A stretch of DNA of 15,464 nt from Candidatus Fermentibacterota bacterium (GCA_030620115.1 JAUXFG010000091.1:1-15464), one strand, 5' to 3'; positions 8,341 to 15,392 are shown, counted from the first letter of the stretch. Made by a program: numbers and translations. The notes: a model not told the origin generated them from the sequence alone.

Positions 8341-8480
8341 CGGCCTGCTACCGAGAAGTCCGGGCTAGCCTGCAACGATGCCGGTGTTTTCTTCGTCGGA
8401 GGGCTGCACGAGAGAATCTGCGAGAGATGCAGGAGGGGGCCGACAGATTATGTCTTTGCCACACATTCACCATGGGATCA
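8341..8480. other. Intergenic gap inside the glycan cluster
   Basis: This 140-nt non-coding stretch separates the ligase-like gene from the eight tightly coupled downstream genes. On the minus strand it contains CATAAT, a 5/6 match to a -10 box, near its upstream end, but no convincing -35 at the right distance. It may hold an internal promoter or simply be a degraded spacer. I see no hairpin followed by a T-run, so termination is not indicated. Confidence 0.4.
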
Positions 8481-9920
8481 CTAGCTGATCCTATAGGGCG
8501 CGGGAGGGCCGTGTGCACGTTCCATCTCTTCCACTTCCTTGGAGCGCGCTTCGACCTCTGGGAGCGAAACAAGCAGCCCGGCAAGACACCAGTAGTAGAG
8601 ATCCAGGGGGAAGGCATCAAAGGCAACGCCAATCATGTTCCCTGCCGTGACCTCCATATTCACGGCCAGGGCGGCCAAGGCGATTGCCTTGAGAAAAGGA
8701 TCGCTGAGTTTCCGGAAGATAGCGAAGCCCGTGGCGAAAAACTGCACGAAGATCCAGACGAAGAGTGCAAGACCGGGAAAACCCATCTGAATGCCGATGT
8801 GGAGGTAGCCGTTTTCCGTCCCACCCTCCAGGCGTTGGAACTCACCCGTTAAGCCGGTAACCTGTGAGAGCCCAGAAACCACGCCATAGTTGAATCCCCG
8901 AGTAGTACCCAGTCCGGCGCCAAGCGGATGTTGAATCATGTCGGGTATTCCCACGTTGAAGAGGAACCACGTGCGAAACTGAAAGCTCGAGTCCTCTTCT
9001 CCGAACGTCATGGCGGCACGTTCTCTGAAGGCGGCGGGGAAGATCAGGAGAATGGCGAGAACCCCCAGCAGCATGAGTAGGAGTGGGCTCTTCCGACCGC
9101 TGAAGTGGCTCATTGCTATCATGCCCAGGCCAAATAGAAGTGTTGGCCCCCTCGACATGGTGAAGACCAGAGAGGTAAACAGGATGACCATGATGAAGAA
9201 AACAAGGCGCTTGCTAATCTCGCTATCTTTACTCACAAAGAGCGCCGAGGCGATGAAGAGGTATACGAGTACATTCGCCGCGAAGAAGCCCGGCCCTCCG
9301 AACGTAGACCAAACCCTGAGGAAGTTGGAATTGGGGAACGCCACATTCCGCCCGACGTACATCAGGTTGTGCTCGATGAGCCACCCGCCTCCCGCGAGCC
9401 TTTGGCCGATGGCAATGACTGCGGTAAATGTACCAACTGCAAGAAGTCCCCAGATAATCTTTTTCAATTGGCTCTTGGTGAGAGGATTGTTCGCGACGAA
9501 GTAGAAGATCGGAATAAAAGGAACCATCTTCTTGAGCTCGTATAATCCTTGAAGCAGCGTGGGTGAAGTGAATGCATGCATGACGGCCAAACCGGTGAAG
9601 AGCCCAATGGGTAAGTTTAGCCCATTGGGCCGGAGCTTCTGCCGGTGCACGATCTGTCGTGCCAGCCAACCGATGGCGAGACACACCGCAAGAAACTCTT
9701 TCCAGAGCGCGGATGAGGGGCCAAGGAGATACGCCCTCAGAACGCCGTGGAATGGCGCCAGCACGAGCAGCAACATGAGGACCACGAATGGCTTGGAAAA
9801 GCTCGCCAGAACGCCGACAAATGCCAGAAGACCGATTACTACACGGGGATCTCCCGCGGAGAGATTTGTTCCCAGGAAGTAACCGGCAATGGCGATTACC
9901 GCCAAAATGATCAACTGCAT
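8481..9920 (-). CDS. O-antigen ligase/polymerase-like membrane protein (Wzy_C family)
   Basis: Predicted polytopic membrane protein of 479 residues with roughly a dozen hydrophobic segments. Family landmarks are STFGGPGFFAANV (205-217), TMSRGPT (254-260), RTWFLFNVG...HPLGAGLGT across the long extracytoplasmic loop (316-339) and ENGYLHIGIQMGFPGL (369-384). These match the O-antigen ligase (WaaL)/polymerase (Wzy) superfamily, which joins undecaprenyl-linked glycans to a lipid acceptor or polymerises repeat units in the periplasm. Sequence alone does not separate ligase from polymerase, or from protein O-oligosaccharyltransferase. The ATG at 9920 has a strong GAGGTGA 4 nt upstream. This is the first gene of the minus-strand cluster. 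Its C-terminal 25 residues are charged and probably cytoplasmic. Confidence 0.87.
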   Translation of the reverse strand: MQLIILAVIAIAGYFLGTNLSAGDPRVVIGLLAFVGVLASFSKPFVVLMLLLVLAPFHGVLRAYLLGPSSALWKEFLAVCLAIGWLARQIVHRQKLRPNGLNLPIGLFTGLAVMHAFTSPTLLQGLYELKKMVPFIPIFYFVANNPLTKSQLKKIIWGLLAVGTFTAVIAIGQRLAGGGWLIEHNLMYVGRNVAFPNSNFLRVWSTFGGPGFFAANVLVYLFIASALFVSKDSEISKRLVFFIMVILFTSLVFTMSRGPTLLFGLGMIAMSHFSGRKSPLLLMLLGVLAILLIFPAAFRERAAMTFGEEDSSFQFRTWFLFNVGIPDMIQHPLGAGLGTTRGFNYGVVSGLSQVTGLTGEFQRLEGGTENGYLHIGIQMGFPGLALFVWIFVQFFATGFAIFRKLSDPFLKAIALAALAVNMEVTAGNMIGVAFDAFPLDLYYWCLAGLLVSLPEVEARSKEVEEMERAHGPPAPYRIS

Positions 9921-10271
9921 AGAATCACCTCAGGCCTCACGCGCCCAGACCAACTCTTCGGCCGGATATGTATGACGTCTCGTAAATTCGCCAACTCCTT
10001 AGCATGCCATGTCTTCTGTGCCAACTCAGCCTCGATCTCCCTCCCCCCAGATTCTTCGGTCGCGTCGCTCCCTCAGAATGACACGCGGTGCATCCTCTCT
10101 TCATCCGCCACAGTCACGTCCATCTGCGCACTACCCCTGTCATTCTGAACAACCACAGGGAGCGAAGAATCTCTCCTGCGTCCCAGTTCCATCATCTGTA
10201 CGCTCAACGCTGAACACTCTCTCCTCTCCCTTCCCCCATTCCAACGCCCCAATTGCGTAGCGTAGCAAACA
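9921..10271. other. Intergenic region, no gene seen
   Basis: 351 nt between the first glycan gene and the end of ychF. No open frame with coding character was found. Its centre carries the inverted REP-like repeats listed separately, and 10211-10245 is a pyrimidine-rich tract. A minus-strand promoter for the glycan operon should lie in 9921-10020. TTGGCG (9994-9989) and TACATA (9972-9967) with a 16-nt spacer is the only pairing I noticed, and it is weak (about 3/6 matches at the -10). Confidence 0.5.
10049..10172. repeat. Inverted pair of REP-like dispersed repeats
   Basis: Two degenerate copies of a palindromic intergenic repeat face each other. On the left arm AGATTCTTCG (10049-10058) and TCAGAATGACA (10073-10083) are matched by TGTCATTCTGA (10138-10148) and CGAAGAATCT (10163-10172) on the right arm. 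The spacer is about 54 nt, and the inner parts of the arms (GGGAGCGACGCGAC versus ACAACCACAGGGAG) have diverged. The 'CATTCTGAG...GAGCGAAGAATCT' type recurs in intergenic DNA of many bacteria. Transcribed, the pair could fold into a long imperfect hairpin. Confidence 0.8.
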
Positions 10272-11360
10272 CTAGGTCCGGAAATGGATAAAAAGAACAT
10301 CAGCATCGCAGATCTTATAGTCTTTGCCTTCGCTTCTCAACCTCCCCGCTGAACGAAGCTCAGCTACGGTTCCGTGCGCCAGGAGATCACGGGCGGTGAA
10401 CACATCCGCTCGAATGAAACCAGCGGCCATATCACTATGGATCCTTCCTGCCGCCTCCAGGGCCGAGCTTCCCTTCCGTATGCGCCACGCGTGGAGTTTG
10501 TTCCTGGCCATAGTATAGAACGTGATCAATCCCAGGAGATCAAAGCCGGCCCGCAATAATGCAGGGATCTTGCTTTCCTCGAGCCCGAGTTCTTGAAGAA
10601 ACTGCTCCTTCTCCCCGGCATCAAGCGGCGCCAGCTCCGCTTCAAGCCCTGCGGGGAAGGGTGCTACCGGCCGCGGTGCAGAGACAGCGACGAGCCCTTC
10701 AAGGGCTTCGCCGGAGATATCATCAACATCTTCATCCACATTCGCCACCACGAGGCTTGGTTTCGCCGTGAGGAAACGGTCGCCTTGAACCATGCACCAG
10801 TCGCGGCTCGAAAGGTCCATGGTGGCCAAGGCTTTATCTCGGGCGAGATGTGCCTTGATCTGCTCGTAAAGGTGAACCTCGGATGAAGTGGCGCCTGCCA
10901 GGGATTTCGCCTTTCGCCGTTCCTGAGCCAACCGCCTGACGGCAACCTCCAGGTCGGCGAGCACAAGTTCCGTATCCACGAGCTCAAGATCGCGGACCGG
11001 ATCGGAGCTGCCTGCCACATGAGCCACATGGGGATTGCCGAAACAACGGACCACGTGAAAGACCGCATCCACCGATCGGATATCCTCAAGGAACTTGTTG
11101 CCAAGGCCTTCGCCCTTGCTCGCACCTTCTACTAATCCCGCGATATCAATCACTTCAATGGTGGTTGGGACAACCTCCTCTGGACCCAGAAGACGGGCCA
11201 GATCTTCCAGCATGGCGTCCGGAACCGCAACCGCCGCAACATTCTTCTCCACCGTACAGAATGGATAGCTTTCCGCCGGCGCCGCAGCGGAAGCCAGTGC
11301 GTTGAATACCGTTGTTTTGCCAACATTCGGCAGTCCTACAAGACCTATTGATGTTGCCAC
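10272..11360 (-). CDS. ychF: Redox-/ribosome-associated ATPase YchF (OLA1 family)
   Basis: Obg-type P-loop NTPase of the YchF/OLA1 family, cytoplasmic and ribosome-associated, which prefers ATP over GTP. The 362 residues match the usual length of about 363. Motifs are G1 GLPNVGKTT (9-17), the family stretch YPFCTVEKN (32-40), G3 DIAGLVEGASKGEGLGNKF (72-90), and NVDE (207-210) in place of NKxD, the change that explains ATP preference in this family. A C-terminal TGS domain runs from about 278 to 361, with AAGRIHSDMAAGFIRA and EGKDYKICDADV. The open frame extends 11 codons upstream from another GTG (11393). I choose GTG 11360 because AGGAG lies 5 nt before it and the protein then begins like its relatives. 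It is a housekeeping gene, functionally unrelated to the flanking loci as far as can be seen. Confidence 0.97.
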   Translation of the reverse strand: MATSIGLVGLPNVGKTTVFNALASAAAPAESYPFCTVEKNVAAVAVPDAMLEDLARLLGPEEVVPTTIEVIDIAGLVEGASKGEGLGNKFLEDIRSVDAVFHVVRCFGNPHVAHVAGSSDPVRDLELVDTELVLADLEVAVRRLAQERRKAKSLAGATSSEVHLYEQIKAHLARDKALATMDLSSRDWCMVQGDRFLTAKPSLVVANVDEDVDDISGEALEGLVAVSAPRPVAPFPAGLEAELAPLDAGEKEQFLQELGLEESKIPALLRAGFDLLGLITFYTMARNKLHAWRIRKGSSALEAAGRIHSDMAAGFIRADVFTARDLLAHGTVAELRSAGRLRSEGKDYKICDADVLFIHFRT

Positions 11361-11630
11361 GACAACTCCTGAATGAGGGTTGCGACGAAACACAGTGACG
11401 GGAAGGAAAATAGGCGTTCTTGCGGTGCTTTGCCAGAGAAGTGGCGGATTAGGGGTTCAGGATTAGGGGTTCAGGGTTCGGAGCTCACCGGCTAGACCTG
11501 TGAGTGTCTATCTTTTGCGATAGATCGCGCCGATAGTCGCTAACGGCCTTGTCACAGGAAGATGGAGTACATGAATTGTGTTCATCTATTGGCCAATTCT
11601 CACTCAATGCAGAGAGGAAAAGGACGGACA
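11361..11630. other. Divergent intergenic region between ychF and the GTPase operon
   Basis: It must contain promoters for both directions. For ychF, TTGCCA (11430-11435) and AAAATA (11407-11412), read on the minus strand as TGGCAA and TATTTT with a 17-nt spacer, are a weak candidate. For the plus strand, TTGTCA (11549-11554) has an acceptable distance only to poor -10 boxes. The segment from about 11570 to 11630 is visibly richer in A+T than the coding DNA that follows, which suits a leader. A 14-bp tandem repeat lies in the middle. Confidence 0.5.
11447..11481. repeat. 14-bp tandem direct repeat with GGGTTCAG core
   Basis: GATTAGGGGTTCAG occurs twice without interruption (11447-11460 and 11461-11474). 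A degenerate third core, GGGTTCGG, follows at 11474-11481. Related cores recur downstream of the GTPase pair at 15062-15086. It lies between divergent genes, so it could be neutral slippage or a dispersed intergenic repeat. No coding or binding function can be read from it. Confidence 0.85.
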
Positions 11631-13340
11631 ATGCCCTGTGGTGACCACGGAATTTTGCGAGACTTCAAGCGTCTGATGGAGGGTGTTACCCTTGTTGCCG
11701 GAGGCGCCGCAGGGCGAGAGGCGCGTCAGCTGCAAGAGGAGGTTCAGTCTCTTCTGCGCGACAAGATCATCTTCGAGTCGGCGAATTCGAGGCCCCTGGT
11801 GATTGCGGTAGTGGGAGGGACGAATGTAGGGAAAAGCACGGTGGTGAACCTTGTGGTGGGGGAAGAGAGGTCAGCGATCTCGGCATTGGCGCGGGGCACG
11901 AAGACGCCGGTTGTCTGTGCTGATGAGCCAACACTGCAGGAGTTGGAGGATCAGGGCTTTATTCATGACGTCACACTGGCACGATCAAATGGCCCCACGG
12001 GGCTGCAGGCCGCCAAGCTTCCGACAGTTATGCTTTCCAGAACGCAGGGATTTCCACCCCCCGGCGTGCTGCTGGTGGACTCGCCGGACATGGATAGCGA
12101 GTTTGCCCGGAACAGGGCGTGGGCTCACCGACTCCTGAATGTGGCAGATGCCATCATCGTGGTGGTCACGCCCGAGAAGTACAATGACGAAGTTGTCATT
12201 CAGTTCTTGAAAGCGGCGGTCTCCCGAGGCCGCGAGATGGCGGCGGTGTTCAACAAGAACCAAGAGGATGATGCCTACGAAGACTTCTTGAGGACCGTGT
12301 GGCGAGAAAACGCGGGGAATACACCGGTGGTCGATATTCCCTGGTGCACAGACGGGGTATGCCCCGTGGACCGAGGCAATCCAATTCGGGAGATTATCGA
12401 ACTATGGGCCTCACAACGTGTAGCTGTCAAGATCCGCGCATTGGACGGATCCATCAATGAGCTGAAAAGGGGAGCCGAAACGCTATGCGATTTCTTCATG
12501 CGCGAGCAGGAATGGTTATTGGATATGCTTAGGGCGTTCGATGGCGCGCTTGCCGGGGTGACCGAGGCATACCGAGGGGACATATCTGGTGAGAAATTCG
12601 CCGAACTGGATCGAGTGTTTGCGCGGCTTCTTCAAGATCTTCGCATCCCTGTGCTTGATGATTTTTACGGCGGAATTCGTGCTATCGGACGGACCGTTTG
12701 GTCAAGACTTGGCGCTCTCGCTGGTTTTTCCACTATGAAAGAGCAGGAGGCGTCCGAACGACGCGCGCGGGAACGAGATCGTATCAGGGATGCCTGCGAA
12801 CTGCTCAGGACAGGATTGCAGCGCACTGTTCAGGAAGTACCCCTGGCAATGAGATCAGCCGCCGATGATTGGAGCAAAGCCATCCCCCCCTCGCCGGGAA
12901 GAGAGAAGGTGGCGGCATATTTGAATGAGGTGGATATGGGGGTGGAACGTTGGGTGGAGGAGGAGACCGAGGCCATGGCAAGAAAGCTCGCTGATAAACC
13001 TGGGCTTCGAACCTTTCTCGTCGCTTCCAAGGCCACACTCCAGATAGGGTCCGGCGTGCTGGGCGCCGTACTCACGGGGGGGCTCGATCCTACTGACTTG
13101 GCGCTGATTCCCGCATTCGAGCGGCTCAGTGCATACCTGATCGAGCGAGGCATTGGTTATTCTCATTTCAGGAGATGCCGGGCGCGTTTGCTCGATCTTC
13201 GTGCCGGTTGTCTCGAAGAATTCCTTGCCAAGTCCCTGGTGAATGCGGTTCGGGCTGAAGTACCCGCACCCAGAGAAGAATTGGCAGATGAGCTCAGCCG
13301 AGCAATCGAAGCTTTTCCCCAGGCTCGGGAGCTTCTCTGA
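11631..13340 (+). CDS. Large P-loop GTPase, first of a tandem pair (dynamin-like arrangement)
   Basis: Predicted GTP-binding protein of 569 residues in no family I can name. Visible motifs are G1 GGTNVGKST (62-70), a likely switch I in RGTKTPVV (88-95), G3 as DSPDMDS (150-156) where DxxG is usual, then IIVVVTPEKY and an altered G4 FNKNQ (207-211). Residues from about 260 are mainly helical, with a charged stretch EQEASERRARERDRIRD (371-387) that may form a coiled coil. A hydrophobic patch, GSGVLGAVLTGG (473-484), could be a membrane-touching region but is short for a transmembrane helix. I chose ATG 11631 because AAAGGA lies 6 nt upstream and earlier in-frame ATGs (11562, 11571, 11607) sit in A+T-rich leader DNA with poorer ribosome binding sites. 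The gene may start at 11562, giving 592 residues. Its TGA shares one base with the next ATG. The overall layout recalls bacterial dynamin-like proteins; a role in membrane remodelling is inference. Confidence 0.82.
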   Translation: MPCGDHGILRDFKRLMEGVTLVAGGAAGREARQLQEEVQSLLRDKIIFESANSRPLVIAVVGGTNVGKSTVVNLVVGEERSAISALARGTKTPVVCADEPTLQELEDQGFIHDVTLARSNGPTGLQAAKLPTVMLSRTQGFPPPGVLLVDSPDMDSEFARNRAWAHRLLNVADAIIVVVTPEKYNDEVVIQFLKAAVSRGREMAAVFNKNQEDDAYEDFLRTVWRENAGNTPVVDIPWCTDGVCPVDRGNPIREIIELWASQRVAVKIRALDGSINELKRGAETLCDFFMREQEWLLDMLRAFDGALAGVTEAYRGDISGEKFAELDRVFARLLQDLRIPVLDDFYGGIRAIGRTVWSRLGALAGFSTMKEQEASERRARERDRIRDACELLRTGLQRTVQEVPLAMRSAADDWSKAIPPSPGREKVAAYLNEVDMGVERWVEEETEAMARKLADKPGLRTFLVASKATLQIGSGVLGAVLTGGLDPTDLALIPAFERLSAYLIERGIGYSHFRRCRARLLDLRAGCLEEFLAKSLVNAVRAEVPAPREELADELSRAIEAFPQARELL

Positions 13341-15034
13341 TGCTGGAAAGAATGGCCAAGGTCCGAGCTGCCATAGCCGCGCTTCGAAGCATTGCCAATG
13401 CCTGTCCGTTTTTTCCTTCGCTCTCCCATGGAGAGGGGCAGCTTGCTGCGTTGTTGGGACAGGTCCAACACGGCCTGGAGGCGCCGGGTCGACCATTCCG
13501 GATTCTGCTCACTGGTGGCACGGGAGTGGGAAAATCGACGCTCCTGAATGCTTTTGCCGGCGCCACCATTGCGACAACGGGAGCGCGAAGACCGACAACT
13601 ACGGGATTCAGCATCTATCTCCACCATTCGGACGTGGATCCCTGGCTCGAAGCACTCGACCAGGGGGAGATCATCAGGCATAGTCGCCCGGAGCTCTTGG
13701 GCAAGGTACTCTTGGATTCCCCCGATGTGGATAGTGCCATCACCGAACATCGAGCAGTTCTGGAGAGAGCACTGGCGTTGGCAGACCTGGCACTCGTGGT
13801 GGTTACCGGGGAGAAGTACGTCTCTGAGAGCCTCTTCAGCCTTTTGAGGGAGTATCACGAAGGAAGAGCCTTCGCTTTTGTGTTCAACAAGACTGATCTC
13901 TCACCTGAATCGTCTCTGATACAGGACTTTCGGGATCAATTAGATACGGCAGGTTACCACGGGAGCCCCGTTTTTGCACTTTCCGCGAGGAATGCCCTTA
14001 CCAAGCACTCCGAGGAGGGAGTACGGCTGGATGATGATTTTGGGGAGCTGGTTTCCTATATCGGGGAGGAGCTCCATGCCAGTCGGATCCGAGAGATCGA
14101 ACAAAGCAATGTCAGAGAGCGGGCCGGTATTGTGACCTCCTTTGTGCGCTCCCTCCTCCCTGGTGCGTGGGAGCAAGCCGCGCAGGAGTGGAAAGATGGG
14201 TGCGGGATGCTCTTCTCTGAATTCCTGCAGGAAGTGACCGTGTCGCTCCAGCGACTGGTGCTGCGTGAAGATGAACTCGCAGTCGCCATTGCCTCAGCGC
14301 GGGGGTCTTCGTTCGAGGGGCCATTCGGTTTTGTTGCAGAACTGGTCTACGTCATGCGACGGCTGCGGGGCAACAGCCCACGATTCACGACGCCGGGCGA
14401 AGTCGGTGAGTGGTTGCGGGCAAGGTTGAATTATGGCTTCTGGGCACGGCTCGAAAGGCGAGAGAAGCTGCTCTTAGAGGCATGTGCGCAATTGGGGCCC
14501 GCCAATGGTCTGGCATCGGATGCATTGAGAGAGGAGTTGGAGGAGTTAGAGCCCGAGAGTGATGGAATCGTTTCGTGGTTCAGAGACCATCTTGCGGGAT
14601 CACTGGCTTCAGGATGGCGGCAGCATGTAGATGCACCCGGGCATCTGCTGAACTGGTTGGTCAACCTTCCCGCATGGGCCTGGGGACTCTACTGGATGTA
14701 TCGGCTGATCCAGCCAGTGCTGAAGGGCCAGTCACCCCCCTGGGAGGCTATTCCGGGCGCAGCCGTGGTCTTGGTGGTATTCCTTCTAATCGAATGGTCA
14801 TTGGTCCATCGGCTGCTCAGACGAGACGGCGCGGGGAGAGCAAATAGGATGGTCCTTTCGGTGCTCTCCGATCTGGATGCGGAGTTTTACGGTTCTCGAG
14901 GTCGTTCAGTGGCGACGGTGGCCGCGAGAATTGCGCAGTGCACAGAGCAGCTCTCAACCGCGCTTGCTGCGTTAGATGCAGTAGCTGATAGCTCATGGAC
15001 ACCCCATGGGGAGCGAAATTCAAGAGATCCGTGA
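13340..15034 (+). CDS. Large membrane-anchored P-loop GTPase, second of a tandem pair
   Basis: Predicted GTPase of 564 residues, paralogous to its upstream neighbour. Motifs are G1 GGTGVGKST (59-67), switch I in RRPTTTGFSIY (83-93), G3 DSPDVDS (126-132), VVVTGEKY (153-160), a canonical G4 FNKTD (182-186) and a G5-like SARNA (215-219). A long, mostly helical middle region follows. Two hydrophobic segments near 436-457 and 471-491 flank a short GQSPPWE loop, so the protein is probably a membrane hairpin with both ends in the cytoplasm. A short helical tail follows. ATG 13340 overlaps the upstream stop as TGATG, which couples translation. An ATG four codons later (13352) is an alternative. A stalk-like helical region plus a paired membrane hairpin after a GTPase head is the plan of bacterial dynamin-like proteins such as IniA or BDLP. 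I did not recognise closer homology, and the function is unknown. Confidence 0.83.
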   Translation: MLERMAKVRAAIAALRSIANACPFFPSLSHGEGQLAALLGQVQHGLEAPGRPFRILLTGGTGVGKSTLLNAFAGATIATTGARRPTTTGFSIYLHHSDVDPWLEALDQGEIIRHSRPELLGKVLLDSPDVDSAITEHRAVLERALALADLALVVVTGEKYVSESLFSLLREYHEGRAFAFVFNKTDLSPESSLIQDFRDQLDTAGYHGSPVFALSARNALTKHSEEGVRLDDDFGELVSYIGEELHASRIREIEQSNVRERAGIVTSFVRSLLPGAWEQAAQEWKDGCGMLFSEFLQEVTVSLQRLVLREDELAVAIASARGSSFEGPFGFVAELVYVMRRLRGNSPRFTTPGEVGEWLRARLNYGFWARLERREKLLLEACAQLGPANGLASDALREELEELEPESDGIVSWFRDHLAGSLASGWRQHVDAPGHLLNWLVNLPAWAWGLYWMYRLIQPVLKGQSPPWEAIPGAAVVLVVFLLIEWSLVHRLLRRDGAGRANRMVLSVLSDLDAEFYGSRGRSVATVAARIAQCTEQLSTALAALDAVADSSWTPHGERNSRDP

Positions 15035-15061
15035 AGCTGCCTATTTCACGTAGCCGTTCAC

Positions 15062-15086
15062 GGGTTTCAGGGTTCAGAGTTCAGGG
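15062..15086. repeat. Short GGGTTCAG-type tandem repeat
   Basis: Three imperfect units follow each other: GGGTTTCAG, GGGTTCAG and AGTTCAGG. They share the core seen at 11447-11481 in the same orientation. The two sites bracket the complete two-gene GTPase operon. This may be coincidence if the repeat is common in the genome. Confidence 0.7.
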
Positions 15087-15226
15087 AAAACGATTCTGAT
15101 CAATGCATGGTATCGCCCCCATGCAGTACATCGGAATAAGGGTTCGCCCAGGAATAATTTCACATTTCGACATCCCATCTTCACCCCATCTAGAGCGCGG
15201 ATCTCTCACCAATCTTCTACTTTCCC

Positions 15227-15359
15227 CTTTGGAGTGCGGTAGCCATGCTACCGCTTTTCCCGAGTCCCGCGTACTGCGCGGGATTGCCCATCGAACAGTC
15301 TGCAATGAGCGCGGGGGCATGGCTTCCGCAGAACAAAGCGCAAGCATCGCATTCCAAAG
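15227..15359. repeat. 133-bp palindromic element with terminal inverted repeats (MITE/REP-like)
   Basis: CTTTGGAGTGCG at 15227-15238 is answered by CGCATTCCAAAG at 15348-15359, an 11/12 inverted match. Inside the left end is a perfect hairpin, GCGGTAGC-CAT-GCTACCGC (15236-15254). The reverse complement of 15311-15329 matches that hairpin at 16 of 19 positions. A third hairpin, CCCGCG/CGCGGG, lies at 15266-15282. The whole is therefore a nested palindrome with no open frame. It resembles short non-autonomous or REP/BIME-type elements. No target-site duplication is obvious at its edges. Confidence 0.75.
15236..15258 (+). terminator. Possible intrinsic terminator within the palindromic element
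   Basis: A perfect 8-bp G+C-rich stem (GCGGTAGC/GCTACCGC) with a 3-nt loop is followed directly by TTTT. This has the form of a rho-independent terminator for the plus-strand GTPase operon about 200 nt upstream. The T-run is short and the hairpin is also an integral part of the repeat element, so termination may be incidental. Confidence 0.35.
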
Positions 15360-15392
15360 TTTCCACACTCAACCTTGGACTACGTCTCCCGA

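Noticed and set aside
9967-9994. A sigma70-like promoter for the glycan operon (TTGGCG, 16 nt, TACATA on the minus strand).
   Set aside because: The -10 matches only about 3 of 6 positions; it is kept as a remark, not a feature.
11407-11435. A promoter for ychF (TGGCAA, 17 nt, TATTTT on the minus strand).
   Set aside because: The spacing is right but the -35 matches only 3 of 6 positions; insufficient on its own.
11447-11481. A CRISPR or iteron array.
   Set aside because: The units are contiguous, only two are exact, and there are no spacers, cas genes or replication initiator nearby.
12855-13858. Long minus-strand open frames opposite the junction of the two GTPase genes.
   Set aside because: They lack motifs and ribosome binding sites and lie antisense to well-supported GTPase motifs.
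11631-15034. Naming the GTPase pair as IniA/IniC, DynA/DynB or a known defence dynamin.
   Set aside because: Only the general architecture is similar. No diagnostic motif of those families was recognised, and the G3 motif differs.
15104-15125. A stem-loop (TGCATGG/CCATGCA with an 8-nt loop) as terminator of the GTPase operon.
   Set aside because: It has no T-run after the stem and the stem is only 7 bp; it may be chance.
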